A stretch of 64,000 nt of DNA from Alcanivorax nanhaiticus (GTDB lineage Bacteria > Pseudomonadota > Gammaproteobacteria > Pseudomonadales > Alcanivoracaceae). The stretch is from positions 1 through 64,000 of the forward strand of contig NZ_ARXV01000013.1 of the NCBI RefSeq assembly GCF_000756665.1, read 5' to 3'. Of this stretch, positions 45,752-54,896 are shown piece by piece; positions within the stretch are counted from its first letter, which is position 1, and each line of letters begins with the position of its first letter. The position numbers and the translations under genes are program-made. The notes under the pieces were generated by a model. That model was not told the DNA's origin, ran no database searches, and saw nothing but the letters and a program-made list of their open reading frames with translations.

Positions 45752-47098
45752 ATGATTAAAGTCAGGAAGGGCTTGGACCTGCCCATCACTGGTGCACCGC
45801 GCCAGCAGATTGAGGAAGGTCACCAGGTTCGTTCTGTTGCCGTGCTCGGCGGTGACTATGTGGGTATGAAGCCCACTATGGAAGTCCGCGAAGGCGACGT
45901 GGTCAAAAAAGGCCAGTTGCTCTTCACAGACAAGAAAACCGAGGGTGTGAAATACACCGCTCCTGCGGCTGGCAAGGTGATCGCGGTTAATCGCGGTCAC
46001 AAGCGCGTACTTCAATCTGTCGTGATTGAAGTGGCCGAGCAGGAAGATGAAGTCACCTTTGCCTCCTACAGCGCTGATCAGCTATCCGGTCTGGACCGGG
46101 CTGCCGTTCAGCAGCAGTTGGTGGATTCCGGTGAGTGGACTCTGCTGCGTACTCGTCCTTTTGGCAAGGTGCCGGCACTGGATTCCACCCCGAACTCTAT
46201 TTTCGTTTCCATCCTCGATACCAATCCGCTGGCCATGGAGCCGGCTGTGGTGATCAAGGAAAACGAGCAGGCGTTCCGTGCTGGCCTGACGGTACTGAGC
46301 CGCCTTACTGACGGTCCGGTATGGGTTGGCCGTGGTCCCAAGACCGATCTGCCCAGTTTCGCTGGCGGTCAGGTGCGCGAAGAAACCTTCGCGGGTAAGC
46401 ATCCGGCCGGCAACGTGGGTACCCAGATCCATTTCCTGGACCCGGTCAGCATGAACAAGACCGTATGGTCTGTGGGCTACCAGGACGTGATTGCCATCGG
46501 CAACCTGTTTACTAACGGTAAAATTTCCAGCGAGCGTGTGGTTGCCCTGTGTGGCCCCCAGGCCAAGACGCCGCGTCTGCTGCGTACCCGTGTCGGTGCC
46601 AGCGTTGAGGATTTTGCCCAAGGTGAGCTGAAAAGCGGTGACAATCGTCTGGTGTCCGGCTCTGCACTGAGCGGCCACAATGCCCGTGGTCCTCTGGCGT
46701 GGCTGAACCGCACCGCGAATCAAGTGACCGCTCTTCGTGAAGGGCACGAGCGTGAACTGCTGGGTTACATTTCCCCCGGCGTTAACCGCTTCTCACTGAT
46801 GAACATCTACCTGTCCAAGCTGATGCCAAGCAAGCGCTTCAACTTTACTACCACCACCAACGGTTCCGAGCGAGCCATGGTGCCGGTAGGGGCTTATGAA
46901 GAAGTGATGCCGCTGGACATTCTGCCCACCCAGCTGCTGCGTGCCCTGATCGTTGGGGATACTGACAGTGCAACGGCTTTGGGCGCTCTGGAGCTGCTGG
47001 AAGAAGACCTGGCCCTGTGCACCTTCGTGTGCCCGGGCAAGTATGAATACGGTCCGATCCTGCGCGACAACCTCACCACCATTGAAGCGGAGGGCTGA
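45752..47098 (+). CDS. nqrA: Na+-translocating NADH:quinone oxidoreductase subunit A
   Basis: NqrA is the peripheral subunit of the six-subunit sodium pump and contributes to the quinone site. It has 448 residues, as usual, with [19 protein letters not shown] at the start, [59 protein letters not shown]-like [17 protein letters not shown] and the Cys-containing C-terminus [27 protein letters not shown]. First gene of nqrABCDEF; spacers inside the operon are 0-15 bp. Confidence 0.98.
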   Translation: MIKVRKGLDLPITGAPRQQIEEGHQVRSVAVLGGDYVGMKPTMEVREGDVVKKGQLLFTDKKTEGVKYTAPAAGKVIAVNRGHKRVLQSVVIEVAEQEDEVTFASYSADQLSGLDRAAVQQQLVDSGEWTLLRTRPFGKVPALDSTPNSIFVSILDTNPLAMEPAVVIKENEQAFRAGLTVLSRLTDGPVWVGRGPKTDLPSFAGGQVREETFAGKHPAGNVGTQIHFLDPVSMNKTVWSVGYQDVIAIGNLFTNGKISSERVVALCGPQAKTPRLLRTRVGASVEDFAQGELKSGDNRLVSGSALSGHNARGPLAWLNRTANQVTALREGHERELLGYISPGVNRFSLMNIYLSKLMPSKRFNFTTTTNGSERAMVPVGAYEEVMPLDILPTQLLRALIVGDTDSATALGALELLEEDLALCTFVCPGKYEYGPILRDNLTTIEAEG

Positions 47099-47100
47099 GC

Positions 47101-48360
47101 ATGGGTTTGAGAAGTTATCTGGACAAGAAGATCGCTCCGCATTTCCACGAAGGCGGCAAGTACGAGAAGTACTACACCTTCTATGAAATGTTCGACACCA
47201 TGCTGTACAGCCCGGATTCCGTAACCCGGTCCGGCGCCCATGTACGTGACGGTCTCGATCTGAAGCGCATCATGATGACGGTGTGGTTCTGTACCTTCCC
47301 GGCCATCCTGTTTGGTCTGTGGAACACCGGTTACCAGGCCAACATGCAAATCGCCGAACTGGGTGCAAGCCCTATTGCAGGCTGGCGCAGTGATCTGGTG
47401 ATGGCCCTTACCGGGTTTGATCCCAACAGCATGTTGGCGAACTTCCTGCACGGTGCGGTGTACTACATCCCGATCCTGCTCACCGTTTACATCGGTGGTT
47501 TCATCTGGGAAGGGCTGTTTGCTTGGAAACGTGGTCACGAAGTGAATGAAGGTTTCTTCGTGACGGGCATCCTGTTCACCCTGATTCTGCCTCCGGCGAT
47601 TCCGCTGTGGCAGGTATTCCTGGGCATTTCCTTCGGTGTCGTCATCGGCAAGGAAGTGTTTGGCGGTACCGGCAAGAACTTCCTTAACCCGGCGCTGGTT
47701 GGTCGTGCATTCCTGTATTTCGCTTACCCGGCCCAGATGTCTGGTGATGCAGTCTGGACTGCGGTGGACAACTTCTCCGGCGCGACCTCGCTGTCACTGG
47801 CGGCATCCGGTCACCTGAACTATGCCGCAGACCTGACGGCCAATGCCCTCAACGAAGGCGCGGCTGCTGCCACTGCCAGTCTGGCATGGATGAACACCTT
47901 CCTGGGTAACATCCAGGGCAGCATTGGTGAAACGTCTACTCTGGCAATTCTGATTGGCGGCGCGGCTCTGCTGCTGACCAAGATCGCATCCTGGCGCATT
48001 GTGCTGGGTGTGTTCCTGGGCATGGTGGGCATGTCTGCCATCTTCAATGCCGTGGGTTCTGATACCAATTTCATGTTCGACATGCCGTGGTACTGGCACC
48101 TGACCGTGGGCGGTTTCGCCTTCGGCATGATCTTCATGGCAACCGATCCGGTGTCTGCGTCCATGACCAACACCGGCAAGTACATCTTCGGTGCCCTGAT
48201 TGGTGTGATGACTGTCCTGATCCGGGTGATCAACCCGGCGTTCCCGGAAGGCATCATGCTGGCAATCCTGTTCGGTAACCTGTGTGCGCCGTTGATTGAC
48301 TACTTTGTCACTCAGGCAAACATTCGTCGTCGTCTGCGTCGTACCGGGGGAGTAGCGTAA
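47101..48360 (+). CDS. nqrB: Na+-translocating NADH:quinone oxidoreductase subunit B
   Basis: Integral membrane subunit of 419 residues that holds covalently bound FMN and noncovalent riboflavin. The FMN-attachment motif SGAT is present with Thr229 (DNFSGATSL), corresponding to Thr236 of Vibrio cholerae. About ten membrane helices are visible, with GKNFLNPALVGRAFLYFAYP and MATDPVSASMTNTGKYIFG typical of NqrB/RnfD. It begins 3 bp after nqrA, and its stop overlaps the nqrC ATG by one base. Confidence 0.98.
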   Translation: MGLRSYLDKKIAPHFHEGGKYEKYYTFYEMFDTMLYSPDSVTRSGAHVRDGLDLKRIMMTVWFCTFPAILFGLWNTGYQANMQIAELGASPIAGWRSDLVMALTGFDPNSMLANFLHGAVYYIPILLTVYIGGFIWEGLFAWKRGHEVNEGFFVTGILFTLILPPAIPLWQVFLGISFGVVIGKEVFGGTGKNFLNPALVGRAFLYFAYPAQMSGDAVWTAVDNFSGATSLSLAASGHLNYAADLTANALNEGAAAATASLAWMNTFLGNIQGSIGETSTLAILIGGAALLLTKIASWRIVLGVFLGMVGMSAIFNAVGSDTNFMFDMPWYWHLTVGGFAFGMIFMATDPVSASMTNTGKYIFGALIGVMTVLIRVINPAFPEGIMLAILFGNLCAPLIDYFVTQANIRRRLRRTGGVA

Positions 48361-49208
48361 TGGCTGGAAAGAATGAAACGGTCGGCAAAACACTGCTGGT
48401 CGCCTTCCTGGTGTGTGTGGTCTGCGGTGTGGTGGTTGCCACCGCTGCGGTGAGCCTGCGCCCGGTTCAGAACGAAAACAAACTGATCGACAAGCGCATG
48501 AACATCCTGCAGGCCGCAGGCATGTATCAGGCCGGTGTGGATGTGAACGAGCAGTTTGCGACTATCGAGCGCAAGTTTGTCGATATCGACACCGGTGACT
48601 ACGTCGATATGCCGGAATCCTATGACCAGCGCAAGGCTGCCAAGGATCCCAAGCAATCTGTGCGTCTCAGTGGCGACGTGGACAAGGCTTCCATCAAGAG
48701 CCAGGCCAAGGTGGCTGAGGTTTACCTCGCCAAGGGTGACAACGGTGAACTGAGCCGCATCATTCTGCCGGTTCACGGTTATGGCCTGTGGTCCACACTG
48801 TACGGTTTCCTGGCACTTGAGCCGGATGCCAACACTGTCGCTGGCCTCGGTTTCTACGAGCACGCCGAGACCCCGGGTCTGGGTGGCGAAGTGGATAACC
48901 CCAAATGGAAAGCACTGTGGCATGGCAAAAAACTGTTCGGCGAAAACGGTGAGGTGGAAATCCAGGTGGTAAAAGGCACCGTGGAGTCCAGCACCCCGAA
49001 TGCGGAACACAAGGTGGATGGACTGGCCGGCGCGACCCTGACCAGCAACGGGGTGAATAACCTGCTGCGGTTCTGGGTTGGCGAGAATGGTTTTGGTCCC
49101 TACCTGGAGCGCATGCAGCAAGCGACCAATGTCACTGAAGAAAGCAGTGAAGCAGCTGCCGTCAGTGAGACTGTGGAATCCAGCGAGCAGCCGGAAGGAG
49201 ACGCGTAA
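48360..49208 (+). CDS. nqrC: Na+-translocating NADH:quinone oxidoreductase subunit C
   Basis: A 282-residue subunit with one N-terminal membrane helix (about 11-33) and a periplasmic domain that carries FMN on a threonine. The motif is [15 protein letters not shown] with Thr226, corresponding to Thr225 of V. cholerae; ApbE encoded downstream attaches the flavin. The C-terminus has an extra acidic Ser/Glu-rich tail ([21 protein letters not shown], about residues 258-282), slightly longer than typical. Its stop overlaps nqrD by one base. Confidence 0.97.
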   Translation: MAGKNETVGKTLLVAFLVCVVCGVVVATAAVSLRPVQNENKLIDKRMNILQAAGMYQAGVDVNEQFATIERKFVDIDTGDYVDMPESYDQRKAAKDPKQSVRLSGDVDKASIKSQAKVAEVYLAKGDNGELSRIILPVHGYGLWSTLYGFLALEPDANTVAGLGFYEHAETPGLGGEVDNPKWKALWHGKKLFGENGEVEIQVVKGTVESSTPNAEHKVDGLAGATLTSNGVNNLLRFWVGENGFGPYLERMQQATNVTEESSEAAAVSETVESSEQPEGDA

Positions 49209-49873
49209 TGGCGGAGAAAACCAAGGACATTCTGTTAGGTCCGATTTTCGACAATAACCCCATCGCGCTGCAGATCCTGGGTATCTGTTCTGCGTTGGCG
49301 GTGACCAGTAACCTGAGCACCACGGTTACCATGTGTATCGCGCTGACCGCGGTAACGGCGTTCTCGAATCTGTTCGTGAGCTCCATCCGTAACAGCATTC
49401 CGTCCAGCATCCGTATCATCGTACAGATGACCATTATTGCCTCGCTGGTAATCGTGGTAGACCAGTTCCTGAAAGCCTATGCCTACAGCATCTCCAAGCA
49501 GCTGTCGGTGTTTGTGGGGCTGATCATCACCAACTGTATTGTGATGGGCCGTGCCGAAGCCTTCGCCATGAAGAACCCGCCACTGCCGTCTTTCATCGAT
49601 GGTATCGGTAACGGCCTGGGTTACTCCGTGATCCTGCTGGGCCTGGGCTTCACCCGCGAACTGCTGGGTGCAGGCAGCCTGTTTGGTCACCAGATTCTTC
49701 CCAAGGTGTCCGACGGTGGCTGGTACCTCACCAACGGCATGATGCTGTTGCCGCCGAGTGCCTTCTTCCTGATTGGTCTGTTTATCTGGGCTATTCGTGC
49801 CTGGAAACCGGCCCAGGTGGAAGCCGACGACTTCAAGATGAAGCCCAACACCCGTGTCAGCGACGCGTTTTAA
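49208..49873 (+). CDS. nqrD: Na+-translocating NADH:quinone oxidoreductase subunit D
   Basis: A 221-residue membrane subunit with six helices, homologous to NqrE and RnfE. Features include [19 protein letters not shown] near the N-terminus, one of the half-channel Cys residues (LGICSALAV and [18 protein letters not shown]) that ligate the intramembrane iron site, and [16 protein letters not shown]. It lies between nqrC and nqrE. Confidence 0.97.
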   Translation: MAEKTKDILLGPIFDNNPIALQILGICSALAVTSNLSTTVTMCIALTAVTAFSNLFVSSIRNSIPSSIRIIVQMTIIASLVIVVDQFLKAYAYSISKQLSVFVGLIITNCIVMGRAEAFAMKNPPLPSFIDGIGNGLGYSVILLGLGFTRELLGAGSLFGHQILPKVSDGGWYLTNGMMLLPPSAFFLIGLFIWAIRAWKPAQVEADDFKMKPNTRVSDAF

Positions 49874-49885
49874 CGGAGACGAGGA

Positions 49886-50506
49886 ATGTTTGAACATTAT
49901 CTAAGCCTGTTCGTCCGCGCCGTCTTTGTTGAAAACATGGCGCTGGCCTTCTTCCTGGGTATGTGTACGTTTATCGCCGTATCCAAGAAGATTTCTACTG
50001 CAATTGGTTTGGGCGTGGCGGTAGTGGTGGTGTTGACCATTACGGTACCGGTCAACAATCTGCTGCTGACCTACCTGCTCAACGAAGGCGCTCTGTCTTG
50101 GACCGGCATTCCTGAGCTGGCCAAGCTGGATCTGCGTTTCCTGGGTCTGCTGAGCTATATCGGTGTGATCGCCGCACTGGTTCAGATCCTGGAAATGACC
50201 CTGGACAAGTATGTCCCGAGCCTCTACAACGCGCTGGGCATCTTCCTGCCGTTGATCACCGTAAACTGCGCCATCATGGGGGCTTCCCTGTTCATGGTGG
50301 AACGTGATTACAACTTTGGTGAATCGGTTGTGTATGGCCTGGGTGCCGGTACTGGCTGGGCACTGGCGATTACGCTGCTGGCGGGTATCCGTGAAAAGCT
50401 CAAGTACAGCGATGTACCGGACGGCCTGAAAGGGTTGGGCATCACCTTCATTACTGTAGGTCTGATGTCGCTGGGCTTTATGTCATTTTCCGGCGTGCAG
50501 CTGTAA
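49886..50506 (+). CDS. nqrE: Na+-translocating NADH:quinone oxidoreductase subunit E
   Basis: A 206-residue membrane subunit, inverted-topology partner of Nqr[29 protein letters not shown] and [22 protein letters not shown] carry the conserved Cys residues of the iron site shared with NqrD; about six membrane helices. GGAGACGAGG precedes the ATG, 12 bp after nqrD. Confidence 0.97.
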   Translation: MFEHYLSLFVRAVFVENMALAFFLGMCTFIAVSKKISTAIGLGVAVVVVLTITVPVNNLLLTYLLNEGALSWTGIPELAKLDLRFLGLLSYIGVIAALVQILEMTLDKYVPSLYNALGIFLPLITVNCAIMGASLFMVERDYNFGESVVYGLGAGTGWALAITLLAGIREKLKYSDVPDGLKGLGITFITVGLMSLGFMSFSGVQL

Positions 50507-50521
50507 GGGGAGAGTGGAATC

Positions 50522-51751
50522 ATGAGTATCGAGATTATTCTCAGTGTGGTCATGTTCACTGCCATCGTGCTGGCGCTGGTGGCGGTGATTCTGACTGCAC
50601 GTTCCCGCCTGGTTAGCACCGGTGATGTACACATCGATATCAACGGTGAGGCGGACAAGGGCATTGACGCTCCGGCTGGCGGCAAGCTGCTGGGTACCCT
50701 GGCTGATCAGGGCATCTTCTTGTCTTCTGCCTGTGGTGGTGGCGGTACCTGTGCGCAGTGTCGCTGTCAGGTGCTGGACGGTGGCGGCGATATCCTGCCC
50801 ACCGAAGAAGGCCACTTCACCAAGGGTGAAATTCGCGATGGCTGGCGCCTGAGCTGCCAGGTCAACGTGAAGCAGGACATGAAGATTCAGGTGCCGGAAG
50901 AATTCTTCGGGGTGAAGAAGTGGGAGTGTGAGGTTGTCTCCAATGACAATGTGGCCACTTTCATCAAGGAACTGACCCTGAAGCTGCCGGAAGGTGAGAA
51001 CGTAGACTTCCGCGCGGGTGGTTACGTTCAGCTGGAAGCGCCGCCGTTCGATATCAACTTTTCCAACTTTGATATTGCCGACGAGTACCGTGGTGACTGG
51101 GAGCGTTTCAAGTTCTTCGACCTGAAAACGAAGAATACTGAAACCGTAATCCGTGCCTACTCCATGGCCAACTATCCGGAAGAGAAGGGCATTCTCAAGT
51201 TCAACATCCGGATTGCCACACCGCCCCCGGGTTCTCAGGGTATCCAGCCTGGTATTATGAGCTCCTATGTGTTCAACCTGAAGCCGGGTGACAAGATCAC
51301 TGTATTCGGGCCCTTCGGTGAGTTCTTCGCCAAGAAGACCGATGCGGAGATGGTGTTCATCGGTGGCGGCGCCGGTATGGCTCCCATGCGCAGCCACATC
51401 TTCGATCAGCTCAAGCGTCTCAACTCTGATCGCAAGATGAGCTTCTGGTACGGTGCGCGTAGTGTTCGCGAGTGTTTCTACACCGAAGAATACGACCAGC
51501 TGGCCGAAGAGAATGATAACTTCGAGTGGCATCTGGCATTGTCAGATCCGCAACCGGAAGATAACTGGACTGGTCTCACCGGTTTCATCCACAACGTGCT
51601 GTACGAGCAGTACCTCAAGGACCATCCGGCCCCTGAAGATTGCGAGTTCTACATGTGTGGACCGCCGATGATGAATGCGTCGGTCATCAAGATGCTTGAG
51701 GACCTTGGCGTTGAGCCTGAAAACATCCTGCTGGATGATTTCGGCGGCTGA
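50522..51751 (+). CDS. nqrF: Na+-translocating NADH:quinone oxidoreductase subunit F
   Basis: The 409-residue NADH-oxidising subunit. It has one N-terminal membrane helix (about 3-25), a ferredoxin-like domain with [2Fe-2S] ligands C71, C77, C80 and C112 (each one residue on from the V. cholerae positions), and an FAD domain ([11 protein letters not shown]). The NADH-binding part carries [23 protein letters not shown] and MCGPPMMN. It ends the nqr operon and is followed by a strong terminator, so apbE-nqrM may have their own transcription. Confidence 0.98.
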   Translation: MSIEIILSVVMFTAIVLALVAVILTARSRLVSTGDVHIDINGEADKGIDAPAGGKLLGTLADQGIFLSSACGGGGTCAQCRCQVLDGGGDILPTEEGHFTKGEIRDGWRLSCQVNVKQDMKIQVPEEFFGVKKWECEVVSNDNVATFIKELTLKLPEGENVDFRAGGYVQLEAPPFDINFSNFDIADEYRGDWERFKFFDLKTKNTETVIRAYSMANYPEEKGILKFNIRIATPPPGSQGIQPGIMSSYVFNLKPGDKITVFGPFGEFFAKKTDAEMVFIGGGAGMAPMRSHIFDQLKRLNSDRKMSFWYGARSVRECFYTEEYDQLAEENDNFEWHLALSDPQPEDNWTGLTGFIHNVLYEQYLKDHPAPEDCEFYMCGPPMMNASVIKMLEDLGVEPENILLDDFGG

Positions 51752-51757
51752 TCCTGA

Positions 51758-51785
51758 ACGCCGGCCCTCGGGCCGGCGTTTTTGT
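51758..51785 (+). terminator. rho-independent terminator after nqrF
   Basis: ACGCCGGCCC (51759-51768) with a 2-nt loop and GGGCCGGCGT (51771-51780), followed by TTTTGTTTTT. Confidence 0.93.
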
Positions 51786-51789
51786 TTTT

Positions 51790-51939
51790 GAGTGACAAGT
51801 TACAAGTGACAAGTTGCAACGCGTACGAGAGACCCTGTTCGGCAAGTCTCTGCCCGCGATAACAGGTTGTCGCGGGTACGGAGTATCAAAAACGGATGCC
51901 TCTTCCGCGTTGAAACTTGCAACTTGAAACTTGCACCTC
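51790..51939. repeat. heptamer inverted-repeat element, A-type
   Basis: Left arm: GAGTGAC, AAGTTAC, AAGTGAC, AAGTTGC, AACGCG (51790-51823). Right arm at 51905-51939: CCGCGTTGAAACTTGCAACT, TGAAACTT, GCACCTC. The core is about 82 bp. Located directly after the nqr terminator and before apbE. Confidence 0.84.
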
Positions 51940-51964
51940 TGTGTTTAATCACCGGTACTGAACC

Positions 51965-52975
51965 ATGACCCGCATCCTTTCCCTGCTGGTGCTTTCCCTG
52001 ACCCTGCTGTTGAGCGCCTGCGATGACAGCAAGAATCGCTTGTCCGTGCTTAGTGGCCCGACCATGGGTACCACCTGGAGCGTAAAGTTCACTGGTACTC
52101 CAGATGAAAGTGTTGAGGCGTTGAAGGCGGACATCGAAGCGTCGCTGGAGCAGGTGAATGCCGAGATGAGCACCTATCGGCCAGATTCCATTCTCAGTCA
52201 GTTCAATCAGGCGCCCGCTGGAACCCTGGTTGAATTGCCCGAGGATGCCTTGACGGTCATCAAGGCGGCGTTCCGCATTTCCGAGATGACGGATGGGGCC
52301 TACGATGTCACCGTGGGCCCGCTGGTGAACCTGTGGGGATTTGGTCCGGAACCGGATCGGTTTGAAGCTCCCCTTGCGTTGGATATAGACGCCGCCAGAA
52401 GCCGGGTGGGCTGGCAGGCGTTGCTGTTGAGTGATCAACAATTACTCCAGCCTGGAGAGGTTTATGTGGACCTGTCTTCCATTGCCAAGGGGTTTGCGGT
52501 GGACAAGGTGGCGGGTTTGATGGACAAGCATGGTTTGAGTTCCTGGTTGGTAGAGGTGGGCGGTGAACTGCGTGCCCGTGGAACCAAGCCTTACGGTAAA
52601 CCCTGGCGTATCGCCGTTGAGCGCCCGATTCCGGGCGTTCGTGAGGTCGAGCAGGTGGTGGCTCTCAAGGATATGGCAGTGGCCACCAGCGGCGATTACC
52701 GGAATTTCTTCGAGGTAGATGGTAAACTGTTCTCCCATACCATTGACCCGCGTACCGGGTATCCGGTCGATCATGCTCTCGCGTCCGTTTCAGTACTGCA
52801 TAAAAGTGCAATGATGGCGGATGGCCTGGCCACTGCGATGAGTGTGTTGGGGCCGAAAGAGGGTATGGACTTTGCGAAGGCCCATGAACTGGCCGTATTT
52901 TTCATTGTCAGAACAGATGAGGGCGTAAAGGAGATATCTACTCCCGCCTTCGACGCAATTTTGCAGGAGAAATGA
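51965..52975 (+). CDS. apbE: FAD:protein FMN transferase ApbE
   Basis: A 336-residue periplasmic lipoprotein (lipobox LLSAC, Cys19 region, then DDSK) that uses FAD to attach FMN to Thr of SGAT-type motifs in NqrB and NqrC. Family motifs are GPTMGTTWSVKF, MSTYRPDSILSQFNQ, DGAYDVTVGPLVNLWGFGP, YVDLSSIAKGFAVDKVA, EVGGELRARGTK and HTIDPRTGYPV. Its position between nqrF and nqrM matches the nqr maturation locus of many gammaproteobacteria. Confidence 0.97.
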   Translation: MTRILSLLVLSLTLLLSACDDSKNRLSVLSGPTMGTTWSVKFTGTPDESVEALKADIEASLEQVNAEMSTYRPDSILSQFNQAPAGTLVELPEDALTVIKAAFRISEMTDGAYDVTVGPLVNLWGFGPEPDRFEAPLALDIDAARSRVGWQALLLSDQQLLQPGEVYVDLSSIAKGFAVDKVAGLMDKHGLSSWLVEVGGELRARGTKPYGKPWRIAVERPIPGVREVEQVVALKDMAVATSGDYRNFFEVDGKLFSHTIDPRTGYPVDHALASVSVLHKSAMMADGLATAMSVLGPKEGMDFAKAHELAVFFIVRTDEGVKEISTPAFDAILQEK

Positions 52976-52976
52976 C

Positions 52977-53213
52977 ATGTTGATGACGATTATGGCGGCG
53001 GTGATTTTTCTGGGTCTGCTCTTCGCTGGCATGGCAATCGGCGTGATCCTGTCCAATAAACCGCTGCAGGGCTCCTGTGGTGGCTTGGCAAACCTCGGAC
53101 TGAAAGAGGGCTGTGAAATCTGTGGCGGTGACCGTGGAAAATGTGAAGAGAACACCAAGAAGGTGAATAGCGAAAAAGCGGCCGCGCTGGGTAAAGATGT
53201 AATGAAGATGTGA
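52977..53213 (+). CDS. nqrM: Nqr complex assembly protein NqrM
   Basis: A 78-residue membrane protein (formerly DUF539) needed for assembly of Na+-NQR, probably by delivering iron to the NqrD/NqrE site. One N-terminal helix (residues 4-25) is followed by the Cys-rich part with C34, C46, C49 and C56 (GSCGG, EGCEICGG, GKCEE). One base separates the apbE stop from its ATG. A terminator follows directly. Confidence 0.95.
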   Translation: MLMTIMAAVIFLGLLFAGMAIGVILSNKPLQGSCGGLANLGLKEGCEICGGDRGKCEENTKKVNSEKAAALGKDVMKM

Positions 53214-53230
53214 GGCTCAGCGCCTTGCCA

Positions 53231-53259
53231 AAAAAAGCCCGCCTTGAGCGGGTTTTTTT
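53231..53259. terminator. bidirectional rho-independent terminator
   Basis: AAAAAAGCCCGC (53231-53242), loop CTTGA, GCGGG (53248-53252) and seven T. The A and T tracts on both sides let it act for nqrM and, less likely, for the opposite strand. Confidence 0.9.
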
Positions 53260-53282
53260 GTGGGTGTTGTTGACTGACAGCG

Positions 53283-53371
53283 GAGTGGCGAGTTTCGAGG
53301 TGCGAGTTTCGAAAGGCAAAATCTTTGATACCTCTCGGGACTTCGGGTTTGCTCTTCGAAACTCGCTGACC
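53283..53371. repeat. heptamer inverted-repeat element, G-type
   Basis: Left arm: GAGTGGC, GAGTTTC, GAGGTGC, GAGTTTC, GAAAGGC, AAA (53283-53320). Right arm at 53345-53371: GGGTTTGCTCTTC, GAAACTC, GCTGACC. The core is about 25 bp. Located between convergent nqrM and the GNAT/C39 gene. Confidence 0.82.
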
Positions 53372-53423
53372 TTGCTGGATAGGACGACATTTTTTCTGGA
53401 ATGCCTGGCGCCGCTGAATGGTG

Positions 53424-54521
53424 CTATGCCCCGAGCACCACCGCCGTGCGCAGCTTGGCCTGGCCGTATTTACGCATCTGCTCGAATTTCTCCCGGGTAA
53501 TGGGAACGTGTTGGCAATCAAGGGGGGCCTGATCTTCACCAGGGTCAGGGTCGTGGATGTAAAAACACTCTTCGTCGCTGCCGCTAATGGCTACCCAGTG
53601 TGGCGCCTTGCGTCCATCAAGTCGCCAGGTGCTGATCAGTACCAGTACGATTTTGCCGTTACTGATAGCACGGTCCAAGTCCGTAGCGGTGAAGTCCTGA
53701 TAGTGGACCGCAATGCTTTCCTGTCTGCAGGTTTTGACAAAGTGCTCGTGAAGAGCACAGATCACGGCTTTCTTGTCAGGATCACGTACGGAATCGACAA
53801 ACAGGGCACCTTTCTGATTACTCCAGACTGCTGCACTCAGGCCTCGCTGTTTGGCGGCGATAGCCAGGCCCATGGGGTGACAGCCACCATGGCCAGCGGT
53901 CATGAAAATGGTGGTGGCTTCGCGCCACAACAGTAATTCCTCGGTCGTGTTCGGTGTTTGTTTTTTCAGGGCGGCGAGCGCCATTAGCAAACAGGCTGGG
54001 CCGCAGGTGAAAGGGGTGCTCTGTTGCACCCAGGGAAGATGCAGGCGAGCTGCATCCGCGGGTTGGTAATGCAGTCTTTTCTGATAGCGCAGGGCATCTT
54101 CGTGGTCTTCGTAGTAGTCCGGAGTCAGGCCGAATAAGCGGTAGCCTCGCTTTTCGTAGAGCGCAATAGCCCCGGCGTTGTCCTTGCGCACTTCCAGCCG
54201 AAGGTACAGGCGACGTTCCTCATGAGCATAGTCTTCAGCGGCATCCATCAACTGTTCTCCCAGTTTCTGGCCGCGTCGGGAAGGGTCCACGGCGATGGAA
54301 TACAGGCGCGCCAGACGGGTGCCGGGTTGTAGTAGCACCAGCGCATAGCCGGCCAGTTCCCGCTCCGGGGTCTCCGCCACGATGAGACCGTCATGCTGAC
54401 GTTTGATCCATTTCTTGAAGCTGCGGCGTGATAACCGGTCTGAATCGAAACAACGTTGCTCCAATGCGCTGAGCGCATCCAGATCGGCGGGGAGGGCGGG
54501 GCGGAGGGTGACGGAGCACAT
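53424..54521 (-). CDS. GNAT acetyltransferase / peptidase C39-like fusion protein
   Basis: A 365-residue two-domain protein. Residues 1-150 are a RimI-like GNAT domain (LRPALPADLDALSALEQRCF, SIAVDPSRRGQKLGEQL, EVRKDNAGAIALYEKRGYRLFG). Residues 160-365 are a C39-type papain-like domain with Cys173 (STPFTCGPACLLMAL), His308 (KAPHWVAISG) and Asp324 (YIHDPDPGED), so the full Cys-His-Asp triad is present. No ABC transporter or bacteriocin gene is nearby, so this is not a standard leader peptidase. The target is unknown. ATG 54521 follows AAGGACC; the longer frame is rejected. Confidence 0.88.
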   Translation of the reverse strand: MCSVTLRPALPADLDALSALEQRCFDSDRLSRRSFKKWIKRQHDGLIVAETPERELAGYALVLLQPGTRLARLYSIAVDPSRRGQKLGEQLMDAAEDYAHEERRLYLRLEVRKDNAGAIALYEKRGYRLFGLTPDYYEDHEDALRYQKRLHYQPADAARLHLPWVQQSTPFTCGPACLLMALAALKKQTPNTTEELLLWREATTIFMTAGHGGCHPMGLAIAAKQRGLSAAVWSNQKGALFVDSVRDPDKKAVICALHEHFVKTCRQESIAVHYQDFTATDLDRAISNGKIVLVLISTWRLDGRKAPHWVAISGSDEECFYIHDPDPGEDQAPLDCQHVPITREKFEQMRKYGQAKLRTAVVLGA

Positions 54522-54587
54522 GGTCCTTGTTCCTTGAGAGTAGCCCAGCATAAGGCACCAGCAGTATGGTGGGCTAGCGGAATGTTT

Positions 54588-54815
54588 GAGTTGCAAGAGA
54601 CAAGTTTCAAGTTACAACGCGGCGGAGGTTCCGGGGGTTGTTAGCCCATGCCTGCGCCTAGACTTTGCGAGAATTTGTGGATGGAAGCCATGTTGCCATG
54701 AACAGGAAGGGTGCCTGCAGAGTATCTGAACGATGCTACGGTGTGAAATATGTTGTGAGCGCGGGCACGGCATGGCAGTCACTGAGGACTTTAATCCGCG
54801 TTGTAACTTGCATCT
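54588..54815. repeat. heptamer inverted-repeat element, A-type, with long core and decayed right arm
   Basis: Left arm: GAGTTGC, AAGAGAC, AAGTTTC, AAGTTAC, AACGCGG (54588-54622). Right arm at 54796-54815: CCGCGTTGTAACTTGCATCT, only one to two units. The core is about 173 bp, the longest seen. A separate inverted repeat TAGCCCA (54541-54547) / TGGGCTA (54570-54576) lies just before. Together they make up the 375-bp gap 54522-54896 between divergent genes. Confidence 0.75.
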
Positions 54816-54896
54816 GCGAGACCGAGCGTTTTTACCTGACTGTGGCGGCGAACGTTTCCCCACGGCATACTGAACTCATCATCAAGGAGGGACGTA

